A stretch of DNA of 64,000 bases from Nonomuraea dietziae (GTDB lineage Bacteria; Actinomycetota; Actinomycetes; Streptosporangiales; Streptosporangiaceae). The notes under the pieces are model-generated. The model was not told where the DNA came from, did not search any database, and saw only the letters and a list, made by a program, of their open reading frames with translations. This document shows positions 45,302 to 54,155 of the stretch, in pieces (position 1 is the first letter of the stretch; every line of letters begins with the position of its first letter). The position numbers were made by a program, and so were the translations under genes. The DNA is taken from NCBI RefSeq assembly GCF_014195505.1, contig NZ_JACIBV010000001.1, positions 7,068,001-7,132,000 of the forward strand, in the 5' to 3' direction.

Positions 45302-46459
45302 ATGTCCTTGAGATCAACTTTCGTGGTCGCCGGGCTGGTCCTCGCCGCGCTCAACATGCGACCCGCCCTGGCCGGAATCTCCCCCCTCCTCGACGAGATC
45401 ATGACCGACGTGGGCCTCACGCCCGCGGGCGGCGGTGCGATCACCACGGTCATGGTCGTCTGCCTGGGCCTGTTCGGTCCCGTGGCGCCGCTGCTGGCCC
45501 GCAGGATCGGCCTGGACCGCACCCTCCTGGTGGCCCTGCTGATCCTCGCGGCGGGCGTGGTGATCCGCAGTCTCGACGGCGCCCCCGCCCTCTACACGGG
45601 CGCGGCCATCGCGGGCACCGCCATCGCGATCATGAACGTGATCATGCCGGGCGTGGTGAAGCAGCACTTCCCCGAGAAGGCGGGCCTGCTCACGGCCATC
45701 TACGTCTCGGCTCTCGTGGGCGGCGCCGCCGCGGCCTCCGCGCTGGCGATCCCCATGGAGCACCTCACGGGCTACGGCTGGCGCGGCGTCTCCGCGCTGG
45801 TCGCCGTACCCGCCGTGGCCGCGGCCGTGCTCTGGCTGCCTCAGGCCTTCGGCAGGCAGTCGGCCCCCGCCAACGGGCCGAGGCCGTTCAGGGCGCTGAT
45901 GCGCAGCCCCGTCACCTGGAAGCTGACCGCGTTCATGGGCATCCAGTCGCTCACGTTCTACGTGATGCTCGCCTGGCTGCCCACGATCTTCCAGGAGGCC
46001 GGCCTGCCCGCCGACCACGCGGGGTTCCTGCTCGCCATCTCCAACCTGGCCCAGGTCGCCGCGACGCTGGCGGTGCCCGTGCACGCCGAGCGGAGCAGGA
46101 CGCAGGTCCCGCACGTGGCAGGCGCCGCGCTGCTGACCGTGGCGGGCTATCTCGGCGTGCTGCTCGCGCCGACCACCGTGCCGTGGCTGTGGATGATCGT
46201 GCTGGGCCTCGGGCAGGGCGCGTCACTCGCGCTGGCCCTGCTCATCATCACGCTGCGCGCCCCCGACCCCTCCTCGGTGACCGCGCTGTCGGCGGTGGCC
46301 CAGTCGGTGGGGTACGTGCTGGCCGCGCTCGGCCCGCTGGTGATCGGTCTGCTCAGGCAGGCGACGGGCGGCTGGACGGTTCCGCTGCTGGCAGGGCTCG
46401 CCGCGTGCGCGGTGCAACTGGTGGTAGGGGTACTGGCGGGACGTCCTCTGATATCTTAG
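45302..46459 (+). CDS. CynX/NimT-family MFS transporter
   Basis: A 385-residue transporter with about twelve transmembrane helices of the CynX/NimT branch. Motifs: FVVAGLVLAALNMRPALAGISPLLDEI at the N-terminus and IAIMNVIMPGVVKQHFPEKAGLLTAIY at about 110-136. ATG at 45302 starts right before helix 1. Relatives move cyanate, nitroimidazole or unknown anions. Its last few codons overlap the iron box at 46456, which belongs to the next gene rather than to this one. Confidence 0.92.
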   Translation: MSLRSTFVVAGLVLAALNMRPALAGISPLLDEIMTDVGLTPAGGGAITTVMVVCLGLFGPVAPLLARRIGLDRTLLVALLILAAGVVIRSLDGAPALYTGAAIAGTAIAIMNVIMPGVVKQHFPEKAGLLTAIYVSALVGGAAAASALAIPMEHLTGYGWRGVSALVAVPAVAAAVLWLPQAFGRQSAPANGPRPFRALMRSPVTWKLTAFMGIQSLTFYVMLAWLPTIFQEAGLPADHAGFLLAISNLAQVAATLAVPVHAERSRTQVPHVAGAALLTVAGYLGVLLAPTTVPWLWMIVLGLGQGASLALALLIITLRAPDPSSVTALSAVAQSVGYVLAALGPLVIGLLRQATGGWTVPLLAGLAACAVQLVVGVLAGRPLIS

Positions 46460-46474
46460 GCAAGGCTTACCTAT
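46456..46474. promoter_or_regulatory. DtxR/IdeR-type iron box 3
   Basis: TTAGGCAAGGCTTACCTAT matches 15 of 19 consensus positions. It begins 37 bp upstream of the FhuF-like gene and overlaps the last codon of the MFS gene. It ties the reductase to the iron regulon of the 3.2-7.1 kb transporter. Confidence 0.87.
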
Positions 46475-46492
46475 TCGACTGAAGGGCCTGCC

Positions 46493-47164
46493 GTGCCGCT
46501 CGCCGAGTTGACCGGAGTGCTGGAGCGCGTCGCCGCCGCGCGAGGGGGCGTGCTCGGCGTCCTGCCCGGCCTGCTCGTCGAACCCGACGACTCGTGGACA
46601 CCGCTCCAGGAGCTGACGCGCGAGCCGTACACCCTGCTCAGCGCCCTGATCGAGCAGACCGCGGGCCGCTACGACGCGCCGAGGCACGTGGGGGCCGCGC
46701 TGCTGTGGAAGACGCTCGGCTACTGGCTCACCTTCCCGATGGCCGTCGGCTGGGCGCTCGACGGGCGGGCGCCCGTCATGCGGTACGAGGACACCTACTT
46801 CAAGCAGTCGGAGGCGGGGGTGACGGTCGCGGCCACGGAGGTGACGGTCGTCGACAGCCCGCAGGCCATCGCCGAGGCCCTGCGCCAGTCGCAGGAACCA
46901 CTGGTCAAGGCGATCAGCGGCCAGGCGAGGGTCGGCGCGCGCACGCTGTGGGGCTCCACCGCGGAGGCGTTCGCCCATCCGATGACCGCGGTGCTCCAGG
47001 GCGACTACATGGGCCTGCTGCGCGCGGTCGGCCGGCCGGTCGACGGTCTGCTCGAGCAGACCGCCGACGGCTACCGGCGCAGGACCTGCTGTCTGTGGGT
47101 CACGCTGCCCGAGGCCGAGCCCTGCTCGACCTGCTGCGTGCTGCGGGAGTCGTGCGCGGCCTGA
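46493..47164 (+). CDS. FhuF-like [2Fe-2S] siderophore-iron reductase
   Basis: A 223-residue protein with the C-terminal cysteine pattern CC-x10-CxxC (in RTCCLWVTLPEAEPCSTCC), the [2Fe-2S] ligand set of FhuF. FhuF-type proteins reduce ferric siderophores in the cytoplasm to release iron. The N-terminal part also contains RHVGAALLWKTLGYWL, common to the FhuF/IucA-like fold. GTG at 46493 follows GAAGGG. Controlled by the iron box just upstream. It ends 2 bp before the convergent cysteine dioxygenase stop. Confidence 0.87.
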   Translation: MPLAELTGVLERVAAARGGVLGVLPGLLVEPDDSWTPLQELTREPYTLLSALIEQTAGRYDAPRHVGAALLWKTLGYWLTFPMAVGWALDGRAPVMRYEDTYFKQSEAGVTVAATEVTVVDSPQAIAEALRQSQEPLVKAISGQARVGARTLWGSTAEAFAHPMTAVLQGDYMGLLRAVGRPVDGLLEQTADGYRRRTCCLWVTLPEAEPCSTCCVLRESCAA

Positions 47165-47166
47165 GC

Positions 47167-47694
47167 TCAGGCGACCTCGGCTGCGGGCACCTCGCCCATG
47201 AAGTCGTCGTCGATCGGGCGCAGCTCGTCGGCGTAGCTCACCGAGACCCTGCGCATGAGCCCGGTGTCGTCGATGGAGTACTGCCCCAGGCGCCACAGCG
47301 GAGGGGAGTAGGCGTGGATCGACACGCTTCTGTCCACCGCCCCTGTCAGCCGGTGGATGTGGTCGGGGCCGAAGTGGAAGGACTGCCCTTCGGCCACCAC
47401 GGTCTCCAGGTGCTCGCCGCCGATGCGCGGGTTGCACTCCAGCAGCGCGCCCTGCACCACGTGGACGGCGCCGGAGGAGATGTCGTGGTCGTGCCAGCCC
47501 GTGTCGTCCTCGGGACGCCAGCAGAGCAGCCACACGTCCACATAGGCGTCACGGTAGAGCGAGGCGTAGTGCCGGCCGCCGTCGGCGGGGAAGTCCACCT
47601 GGTCCTGCCACTGGGCGGGGTCCGCGGCCAGGTCGTCGACCAGCTCGCGTAGCTCCCGCCGGTCGAGCGTCCTGGCGGGAAGGTTGGTGCTCAC
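47167..47694 (-). CDS. Cysteine dioxygenase
   Basis: A 175-residue cupin enzyme that oxidises cysteine to cysteine sulfinate with non-haem iron. Iron ligands: WHDHD (H68 and H70) and a third His in DHIHRL (112-114). Bacterial type, lacking the Cys-Tyr cross-link Cys of mammalian enzymes at its usual place. GTG at 47694 is preceded by AAAGGAG, which overlaps the stop of the upstream amidohydrolase, so both are probably in one minus-strand operon. Confidence 0.93.
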   Translation of the reverse strand: MSTNLPARTLDRRELRELVDDLAADPAQWQDQVDFPADGGRHYASLYRDAYVDVWLLCWRPEDDTGWHDHDISSGAVHVVQGALLECNPRIGGEHLETVVAEGQSFHFGPDHIHRLTGAVDRSVSIHAYSPPLWRLGQYSIDDTGLMRRVSVSYADELRPIDDDFMGEVPAAEVA

Positions 47695-47700
47695 GTGCGT

Positions 47701-48550
47701 TTACTCCTTTCGTCCGAGTAGACGTCGAGGGTTGGCGACCCTGATGGCGTGCGCCGCGGCGGCGCCCATCCCCGGGTCGGGGGCGGTGGCGTACGGCGCG
47801 TCCGAGCCGTTCACCACCACGTCGATGCCGAGCTCGCGGACGATCGCGTCGATCGCGCGCGGGCCGTAGGAGGAGGTCTCCACATAACAGAGGGGGTCCA
47901 CCTGGCCCCTGCCGCCGCCCCTGGCGATCAGGCGCTCGGTGTGCAGCGGCGCGAGCCCCGCCAGCAGCGCGAAGCAGACCCGCAGCCTGGGGTGGCGCGG
48001 GCGCACGACGGCGTGGAAGTGATGCCAGGCAGCGTGCATCTGCTGGACGTACGGCACCAGCGCCGGCCACCAGCCCGGCACGCCAGGCGTGGCGGCCGCG
48101 GGGGCCCGGATGGACGAACAGCGGCAGGTCACGCTCGGTCAGCACGTCGAGCAGCCGGTCGTCGGGCTCTGCGGTCGCGGGGATCTGCAGCCCTGCGAAG
48201 CCGCGGTCGAGGTCGGCGGCCAGCCTGGCCGGGTCGACGTCGCTGTGGCAGGTCGCCGCCCACGCGCCGAACGGCTCGGGCAGCTTCAGCGCGCCCTCGT
48301 GGTAGGCGTCGATGAGCGGCCAGGCCTCCTCGGGCGGCAGGAACTCGATGCCCAGCGGGCTGGAGAGGGAGACCAGCGCGAGCTCCAGGTCCGTGGTGTC
48401 GCGAGCGTCGTGGTCGGCGGGGTCGACCTCGTACGGCGGCTCGCCGTCCAGGATCAGGGTCCAGCCGTCGAGGTAGGGAGGGCGCGACCTGGCGCGCAGC
48501 GCCTCGACGAACGAAGGCGTCCACAGGTGCTGATGGACATCGATGCTCAC
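47701..48550 (-). pseudogene. Amidohydrolase family protein, interrupted by a one-base frameshift
   Basis: The N-terminal half (VSIDVHQHLWTPSFVEALR, with the HxH metal motif) is in one frame and continues to DLPLFVHPGP. From there the protein resumes one frame away: AATPGVPGWWPALVPYVQQM to NGSDAPYATAPD and RVANPRRLLGRKE, ending at 47701. The switch is at the run of five G at 48100-48104; four would restore a continuous reading frame of about 282 codons. GTG at 48550 has GGGAGG 7 nt upstream. Metal-dependent hydrolase of unknown substrate. Either a young pseudogene or an assembly error. Confidence 0.85.
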
Positions 48551-48606
48551 GGCCACACCTCCCTCTATTTCCTACCGAGAATACATGTAAACCCTGGGAC
48601 TGCCAT

Positions 48607-48646
48607 GTGAAGCGATTCAGTGATGCGTTTCAGTGAAACGCTTCAC
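48607..48646. promoter_or_regulatory. LacI-type operators between amidohydrolase and lacI genes
   Basis: GTGAAGCGATTCAG (48607-48620) and GTGAAACGCTTCAC (48633-48646) are near-identical half-palindromic sites starting 26 bp apart. Between them, GCGTTTCA-g-TGAAACGC (48625-48641) is a perfect 17-bp palindrome. TGAAACGnTTCA-like sites are typical of LacI/GalR-family regulators. Located between divergent starts at 48550 and 48681. Confidence 0.8.
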
Positions 48647-48680
48647 CCCCGGTTTTGTCAATGCTGGCTACGCTGGTCCG

Positions 48681-49673
48681 ATGGCCAGAAAGCGAGCGAC
48701 CATCAAAGAGGTCGCGCAGGCGACCGGCCTTTCGCCTGCAGCCGTCTCCTACGCGCTACGCGGGCTCCAGGTCTCTGAGGAGACCATGGAGCGCGTGCGG
48801 GCCGCGGCGGCCGAGCTCGGCTACGAGGCCGACCCCATCGCCCGTGCGCTGGCCAGCGGGCGCACCGGCATGATCGGCGTGCTCTGCGGCTCCCTCGAGG
48901 ACCTGTGGCAGCAGTCGCTGGCGGTCGGCATCAGCAGAGGGCTGAGGGAGAAGGATCGCTACGCGCTGATCCTCGACGCCGTCGGCGACCCCGCCCGCGA
49001 GCGGGCCCTGGCCCAGCAACTACGTGACCAGCGCGTCGACGGCCTGATCGTGCAGCCGGTCGATCCCGCCGCGGCCTTCTGGGCCGACCTGTGCGAGTCG
49101 GTGCCCGTGGTCGCGATCGGCGACGGGCTGCCCGGCACGGCCGGTGAAGTGATCTTCGACAACAGGCGGGGCGTCACCCTCGCGCTCGAGCACCTCAAGG
49201 AGCTCGGCCACGAGCGCATCGCCGTGCTCACCCCCACAGGCGCGCGCACCCCCGACAGGCCCGCCGACGTCCACGCCAGCGCCGAGGCCGACAGGCTCGG
49301 CCTCGACATCGAGGTGGCCACCGCCTCCTACGGGCTGACGGCGGCCACCGAGGTCGCCCGCGGCATCCTCGACAGCGGGCGCCACACCGCGGTGTTCTGC
49401 TTCTCCGACTCCATCGCCTACGGCGTCTACGCCGCGGCGGCCGAGCGAGGGCTGTCCATTCCAGGCGACGTGTCGGTGATGGGCTACGACGACCATCCCA
49501 TGTCGGGCCTGCTCAGCCCCGGCCTGACCACGGTCGACTGGAACATCGACGGCATCGTGCGCGCCGCCGTACGGCTGGTCGCCGCCGCCGCGGACGGCCC
49601 CGCGCGGCGGCGCAGGGTGGTGCAGCAGCCCACGCTGTGCGAGCGCGGCTCGGTGCTGCGGATCAGCCGCTGA
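48681..49673 (+). CDS. LacI-family transcriptional regulator
   Basis: A 330-residue regulator. HTH RATIKEVAQATGLSPAAVSYALRG at residues 5-28, then a periplasmic-binding-protein-like domain (MIGVLCGSLEDLWQQSLAVGISRGL onward) with MGYDDHPMSGLLSPGLTTV near the end. ATG at 48681 has TACGCT (48669-48674) exactly 6 nt upstream: a leaderless promoter. An ATG/GTG at 48633 falls inside the operator and is rejected. Likely controls the divergent amidohydrolase-cysteine dioxygenase operon. It overlaps the convergent lyase homologue by 11 bp. Confidence 0.93.
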   Translation: MARKRATIKEVAQATGLSPAAVSYALRGLQVSEETMERVRAAAAELGYEADPIARALASGRTGMIGVLCGSLEDLWQQSLAVGISRGLREKDRYALILDAVGDPARERALAQQLRDQRVDGLIVQPVDPAAAFWADLCESVPVVAIGDGLPGTAGEVIFDNRRGVTLALEHLKELGHERIAVLTPTGARTPDRPADVHASAEADRLGLDIEVATASYGLTAATEVARGILDSGRHTAVFCFSDSIAYGVYAAAAERGLSIPGDVSVMGYDDHPMSGLLSPGLTTVDWNIDGIVRAAVRLVAAAADGPARRRRVVQQPTLCERGSVLRISR

Positions 49674-50983
49674 GCTCCCTGCGCGCCTCGTCCAGATCGG
49701 TGTCGAGAGGGCGGTCGGGCTCGCTGGGGGAGCCCGGCTGGGCCAGCGCCCTGCGGGCGGCGACCAGCTCGCAGGCCAGCACGATCTCCAGGGGCTCCAC
49801 ACAGCGCAGCGCCGCCCTCGCCGCCTGGGTGGCGAAGCTGGCGTGGTCCTCGGTGCCGCGGGAGATCACCGCCGTGCCGCTCGCGACGGGCGCGGACAGC
49901 AGGCGTAGCTCGGCGAGCGCGTCCTGCGCCACGTACTCGAGGATCATCGCGCCCGACCGGCCCTGAGCCCCACCGAGGAAGGGCAGGAGCCCCGTGTAGG
50001 CGGGCTCCATGAGCGTGGCCAGCCTGGCGGCCGACAGCTGCGCCGCGGGCACCAGCGCCGCCCGCATCGCGTCTAGCGCGAGGGCGACGGGGGCGGCGTG
50101 GAAGTTGCCGTTGTGCCAGGCCAGCTCGCCGCTGAACAGCGGGTTCTCCGTGGCGGCGTTGAGATCGACCTCGACGACGCGCCCGGCCCTGGTCAGCGCG
50201 TCCATGGCGGCGCCGTGCACCTGCGCGAAGGCGCGGTAGCCGTAGGGGTCCTGGACCCTGACCGCCTCCTCGGCGGCGAGCATCCCGCGCAGGCGGGCCG
50301 CCACGTCGGCCTGACCCGGCTGCGGTCTGGCCTCGTGCACGGCCGGCGCCAGCGGCTCGGCGGAGGCGTTGACCGCGCTGAACGAGCGCGCCGCCACGGT
50401 GACGGCGGACTCCATGAGCGTCCGCAGCCTGTGGACGGCCAGCGCCGCGTCGGCCAGCGTGGCCGCGCCCGAGCTGATGAACGGCAGCGCGTCGCCCGAC
50501 GACAGCGCGAACCTGGGCCCAGGCCCTGGCCGCCCTTCGGGCCCCCCGCCATTCGCGCTCGCCCAGCAGGCACAGCGCGGTGGTGGCCAGAGCTGTCAGG
50601 TCGCCGGTGCCGATCGCGCCGTAGGTGCGGACAGGAGGTGTGAAACCATCGTTGATCGCCTCGGCGAGCACGGGGAGGAGGGCGGGGTCGACCCCCGAGC
50701 CACCCGCGAGGAGCTGGTTGAGCCTGACGACGAGCATCGCGCGGGCGCGCTCCTCGCCGACCAGCGGTCCCGCGCCTCCCGCGTGACTGCGCAGCAGGTC
50801 GAGTCCGCCCTCCTCGACGGTGGTGTCCTTGTTCGCGCCGACGCCCGTGCTCTGCCCGTACACGGGAGCTGTCAGTGTCCGGGCGGTCCGCCAGGCGGCC
50901 CCGGCCCGATCGAGGGAGCCGATCGAGACGGGGACTCCTGAGGCCACCTGCGCGCAGGTGAGGGTGGCGCCGTCGAGCAGCAT
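49663..50983 (-). pseudogene. Aromatic amino acid ammonia-lyase homologue, frameshifted and without the MIO serine
   Basis: Related to HAL/PAL lyases: N-terminal Tyr loop TAPVYGQSTGVGANKDTTV, NAATENPLF, AWHNGNFHAAPVALALD and EPLEIVLACELVAARRAL align in order with HAL. At the MIO position, where HAL has GASGDL, this protein has IGTGDLTALA, so the Ala-Ser-Gly that forms the cofactor is Gly-Thr-Gly. The frame switches at the run of six C at 50542-50547 (five would restore one ORF of about 440 codons, shorter than usual HAL). Both features cast doubt on lyase activity. ATG at 50983 overlaps the stop of the holin-like gene. Confidence 0.82.
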
Positions 50984-51354
50984 CAGTCGGGCAGGACCAG
51001 GCTGAGCACCCAGCTGACGATGGAGACGACGAGCGCCCCCCAGAAGGCGGCCCAGAAGCCGGAGACATGGAAGGGGACGTCGATCTGGGAGGAGATCCAG
51101 CTTGTGAGCAGCATCAGCCCCGCGTTGACGACCAGGGCGAACAGCCCCAGGGTCAGCACATAGAAGGCGCAGCCGATGGTCTCGATGATCGGCTTGATCA
51201 CGGCGTTGATGACACCGAAGATCAGCGCCACCACGAGCAGCGTGCCCCAGTAGTTGGCCGTGCCCGTGGGAGTCGTGATCTCGACTCCGTCCACGAACTG
51301 GATGGCGACCCAGAGGGAAGCCGCCACGACGAGAATTTTGATGATGAACTTCAC
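50983..51354 (-). CDS. Phage-holin-family (Mycobacterium phage PH) small membrane protein
   Basis: A 123-residue integral membrane protein with four hydrophobic helices (FIIKILVVAASLWVAIQFVDGVEI; NYWGTLLVVALIFGVINAVIKPI; FYVLTLGLFALVVNAGLMLLTSW; WAAFWGALVVSIVSWVLSLVLPD) and the conserved NAVIKPI loop of the DUF/phage-holin family 4, common in actinobacterial chromosomes and not tied to a prophage. GTG at 51354 follows GAGGAT and overlaps the upstream stop (GTGA). No phage genes nearby. Function unknown. Confidence 0.85.
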   Translation of the reverse strand: MKFIIKILVVAASLWVAIQFVDGVEITTPTGTANYWGTLLVVALIFGVINAVIKPIIETIGCAFYVLTLGLFALVVNAGLMLLTSWISSQIDVPFHVSGFWAAFWGALVVSIVSWVLSLVLPD

Positions 51355-51566
51355 GCCACAGGATCCTCGCATTTCTGATCGGCGATTCGATAGAGCCGCG
51401 GTGCGGCCAAGGGATAGATCATCACGCTGGACACACCCGCGGCCACCATCGCGGCGGCCGTGGCGGGCGTGACTCTGATCCACGGTTTCAGCCGGTCAGC
51501 GATGATCGGCGCCACAATCGTGGCGAGCGTGACGACCGGAGAGGTCGTCAGCTGACGATCAGGCAT
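51351..51566 (-). CDS. Small membrane protein coupled to the holin-like gene
   Basis: A 71-residue ORF with two hydrophobic stretches (SPVVTLATIVAPIIADRL and TPATAAAMVAAGVSSVMIYPLAA). Its TGA overlaps the GTG start of the holin-like gene by 4 bp, typical of coupled genes and the main reason to accept it. TAGCGT lies just upstream but only 2 nt from the ATG, so the start may be imprecise. Not recognised. Confidence 0.5.
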   Translation of the reverse strand: MPDRQLTTSPVVTLATIVAPIIADRLKPWIRVTPATAAAMVAAGVSSVMIYPLAAPRLYRIADQKCEDPVA

Positions 51567-51661
51567 GCACGCTATGTGCCCAGAGATGACTCCACGTAGT
51601 CACGTGAGGGCGTTACCGAGAGGGGTTATGGGGAAAGAGCCGATTCTGGGGAGGAAGTGAC

Positions 51662-51937
51662 ATGGACACTGAGGAACTCGAGTCGATGCCGGCCAGCGAA
51701 CTTCACGAGCGGGCCGTGCGCTATGCCGTACGCCACGGGGACTTCGGGTTCCTCTGGGAGCTGTTGAGGGCCATCCCCGCGGCGGAGGCGGCCAGCGGTC
51801 ACGGCGGCGAGGTCGTCAACGACCTCAGCCACCTGTCCGCGCTGCTCAGCGACGCCATGAGCTCGGGCCAGGGAGAGCTGGGCGAGGCGCTACGACCTCT
51901 CTACGTCGAGTACCTGGCCAAACATCCCGAGGCCTAG
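51662..51937 (+). CDS. Small hypothetical protein
   Basis: A 91-residue acidic, helical, soluble protein (MDTEELESMPASELHERAV onward) with no recognised family. A strong GGGGAGGAAG precedes the ATG. It has Gly-rich interruption ASGHGGEVV and a helix ending EYLAKHPEA. Its TAG stop shares CTAG with the convergent apbE stop. No partner suggested by context. Confidence 0.75.
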   Translation: MDTEELESMPASELHERAVRYAVRHGDFGFLWELLRAIPAAEAASGHGGEVVNDLSHLSALLSDAMSSGQGELGEALRPLYVEYLAKHPEA

Positions 51938-52734
51938 CCCGCGAGCCTGGTCTCAGCGTCATAGGTCGCGAACCCCGGCGTGAGCGTCGCGCGCCCGTCG
52001 GGGCCCACGACCATGCTCTGGTACGGCTGGGCGCCCCCGTTCCACCCGGCGCCGGGGTGCGGAGCCGCGCCCGTACCCGGGTCGGCGGCGAGGCGCATGG
52101 CGAAACGCCTGGCCCTGGCGGTACCCATGGCGTGCATCGCCGAGGCGTACGCGCCCGCCACGCCCAGGTCGGGTCCGATCACGCACACCCACGCCCTGCC
52201 CTCGCCGCTGAACTCCGAGCCGCCCGCCGTGGCCACAGCGGCGTCGTGAGGGAAGAGCACCCGCGTGGTGACACCGTCGTAGGGGTCGCGGACGCCGAGC
52301 CGCCACCGGCGGCCCGGCGAGGAGGAGCCGCGCACCCGCAGGTCGTGACCCGCGCTCACCCTGTGGTCGACGGCGCCCGCGATGGTCAACGCCCGTGACA
52401 GGCGTTCCACCGCCCACCCCCTGACGTAGGGCATCGGGTCGAGCCTGCCGCCCGCGCGTCCGTCGAACCAGCCGCCCGTCGCCTCGTGCAACGTGTCACA
52501 CCTGTGCAGGATCTCCACCACCTCGGGGACCTGGTCGATCGTCTGGCCCCTGTTCAGCCTGGCGACCTGACTGTCCTCGCGGTCGGGGCTGAAGGTGTCC
52601 TCCACCCACCGCAGCCAGGAGAAAGCGTCGTCGAGCAGGGGCGTCAGCTCCCGCTCCGGCAGCGCGGTGCGAATGTCCACGCACACGGGAAGGTCCATCA
52701 CCATCTGCACACCAGCGACACCGGGAAAGGTCAT
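51934..52734 (-). CDS. apbE: FAD:protein FMN transferase (ApbE)
   Basis: A 266-residue ApbE-family protein that attaches FMN covalently to Thr/Ser of exported redox proteins. Recognised by EDTFSPDREDSQVARLNRG (S-R-x-L-N-like motif), the DPMPYVRGWAVERLSR segment and GGSEFSGEGRAWVCVI. No signal peptide, so cytoplasmic or membrane-associated. ATG at 52734 has CACGGT 7 nt upstream (weak leaderless signature); ATG at 52767 is the longer option. No FMN-binding acceptor with the flavinylation motif was found in the window. Confidence 0.88.
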   Translation of the reverse strand: MTFPGVAGVQMVMDLPVCVDIRTALPERELTPLLDDAFSWLRWVEDTFSPDREDSQVARLNRGQTIDQVPEVVEILHRCDTLHEATGGWFDGRAGGRLDPMPYVRGWAVERLSRALTIAGAVDHRVSAGHDLRVRGSSSPGRRWRLGVRDPYDGVTTRVLFPHDAAVATAGGSEFSGEGRAWVCVIGPDLGVAGAYASAMHAMGTARARRFAMRLAADPGTGAAPHPGAGWNGGAQPYQSMVVGPDGRATLTPGFATYDAETRLAG

Positions 52735-52769
52735 AGGAGTCACCGTGGCACGAGCGGGATAACGCACGG

Positions 52770-53432
52770 CTAAGCCCTTTGCCGGAGCTTGGACAGCGCA
52801 CCCCTGACGTACCTCACGAAGCCGCGAGGACCGTAGACCACGACCCTGCGCTCGGAGATGTCGGGGACGAGACGGCTCAGGCCCGAGGCGCTGACCGCCT
52901 CCTTGGCCCTCGGATCGTGCTCGGCGCCCTCGACGATCATCACGGGCACGCCGCGGGCGCGCAGCTCGCGGGCGGCCGCGGCCTCACGCGGGTCGCGCGC
53001 CCTGTAGAGCACCAGCGTGCGCTCAGGATCCTTCACCCTGGAGGCGATCCTGTCGGCGCCGACGCCCTCGGCGATCAGCAGCGTCCCCGCTCTCTGCTCG
53101 GGACGGCGCCGCCAGAGCGCCACCGCCAGCGCGGCGCCGTACAGCAGGAAGGAGCCGGTGCGGCTCAGCCCCGTCACGTCGGCGGGGGTGGCGAGCTGGT
53201 GCGCGACCAGCAGCGCGCCGGCGAGGGCGGCCACCACGCGGACGCTCGGAGGCAGCGGCGCGGTGCGCCGCCAGCGGACCGACACCAACCCGAGGACGAC
53301 GAGCAGCGCGGCGCCGACATACGCGGTGGGCAGCCACGGATAGCTCCAGCCGGGGTGGATCGCTCCGAAATGCCCCACTGCCGCGCCCGCCCAGAAGAGC
53401 AGAGGCGAGAGAGACTGGGTGCTGGTAGTCAT
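52770..53432 (-). CDS. Four-helix membrane protein fused to a ferredoxin-reductase-like NAD-binding tail
   Basis: A 220-residue protein. Residues 8-115 hold four transmembrane helices (LLFWAGAAVGHFGAI and following). Residues 130-220 (TLVLYRARDPREAAAARELRARGVPVMIVEG and SRLVPDISERRVVVYGPRGFVRYVRGALSKL) match the C-terminal NAD-binding part of ferredoxin/ferric reductases, where VPDIxERDVxxCGP is usual. The flavin-binding half is absent, and the Cys of the usual CGP is replaced (YGP). CACCGT lies 7 nt before ATG 53432. Next to apbE, it suggests a transmembrane electron-transfer role. Confidence 0.6.
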   Translation of the reverse strand: MTTSTQSLSPLLFWAGAAVGHFGAIHPGWSYPWLPTAYVGAALLVVLGLVSVRWRRTAPLPPSVRVVAALAGALLVAHQLATPADVTGLSRTGSFLLYGAALAVALWRRRPEQRAGTLLIAEGVGADRIASRVKDPERTLVLYRARDPREAAAARELRARGVPVMIVEGAEHDPRAKEAVSASGLSRLVPDISERRVVVYGPRGFVRYVRGALSKLRQRA

Positions 53433-53477
53433 AGAACCGACGGTGTGCGACGTACATGAGAGTTGCCTGAACAAAAG

Positions 53478-54155
53478 ATGGGTAAGCCCGAAGTTTTGGT
53501 GGTGGACGACGAGCCGCAGGTGCGGGAGGCGGTCACCAGGGCGCTGCGCGTCCAGGGGTACCGGGTCAGAGGCGCCGCCGACGGGCCGACCGCGCTGGCG
53601 GTGGTCGCCGTGGACAGGCCCGACCTCATCGTCCTCGACGTCATGATGCCCGGCATGGACGGTCTCGAGGTCTGCCGCCGCCTGCGCGCCGAAGGGGACA
53701 GGACTCCCGTCCTCATGCTCACCGCGCTGTCCGGCGTGGGGGACAGGGTCGAGGGGCTGGACGCGGGGGCCGACGACTACGTGGTCAAGCCGTTCGCCCT
53801 GGAGGAGCTGTTCGCCAGGGTGAGGGCGCTGCTGCGCCGTACCTCCTCGTCGGGCGGAGCGCTGGAGTTCGCGGGGCTCGCGCTGAACCCCGCCAGCCGC
53901 CAGGCCAGGCGCGGCGGCAGGGTCTTCGACCTCACGGGCACGGAGGCGGCGCTGCTCGAACTGCTCATGCGCAACGCTGGACAGGTGCTCACCCGCGAGG
54001 TCATCTTGGAGCGGATCTGGGGTTACGACTTCACCCCCGGCTCCAACTCGCTGGAGGTCTACATCCGATACCTGCGGCGCAAGACCGAGCACGACGGGGA
54101 GCCGCGGCTCATCCAGACCGTGCACGGCCTCGGATACGTGTTGAGGGAGCTATGA
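53478..54155 (+). CDS. OmpR-family response regulator (MprA-like)
   Basis: A 225-residue regulator. Receiver domain with acidic pair in VLVVDDEPQ, phospho-acceptor Asp near 53 in [13 protein letters not shown] and Lys in VVKPFALEE; winged-helix DNA-binding domain with [14 protein letters not shown] and [12 protein letters not shown] at 53478 chosen; TTG at 53463 is five codons longer. The kinase gene overlaps its stop by 4 bp. Resembles mycobacterial MprA, which responds to envelope stress. Confidence 0.94.
   Translation: MGKPEVLVVDDEPQVREAVTRALRVQGYRVRGAADGPTALAVVAVDRPDLIVLDVMMPGMDGLEVCRRLRAEGDRTPVLMLTALSGVGDRVEGLDAGADDYVVKPFALEELFARVRALLRRTSSSGGALEFAGLALNPASRQARRGGRVFDLTGTEAALLELLMRNAGQVLTREVILERIWGYDFTPGSNSLEVYIRYLRRKTEHDGEPRLIQTVHGLGYVLREL

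Noticed and set aside
50983-51354. Prophage, suggested by the holin-family protein
   Set aside because: No other phage genes or attachment sites nearby; this family is common in actinobacterial chromosomes.
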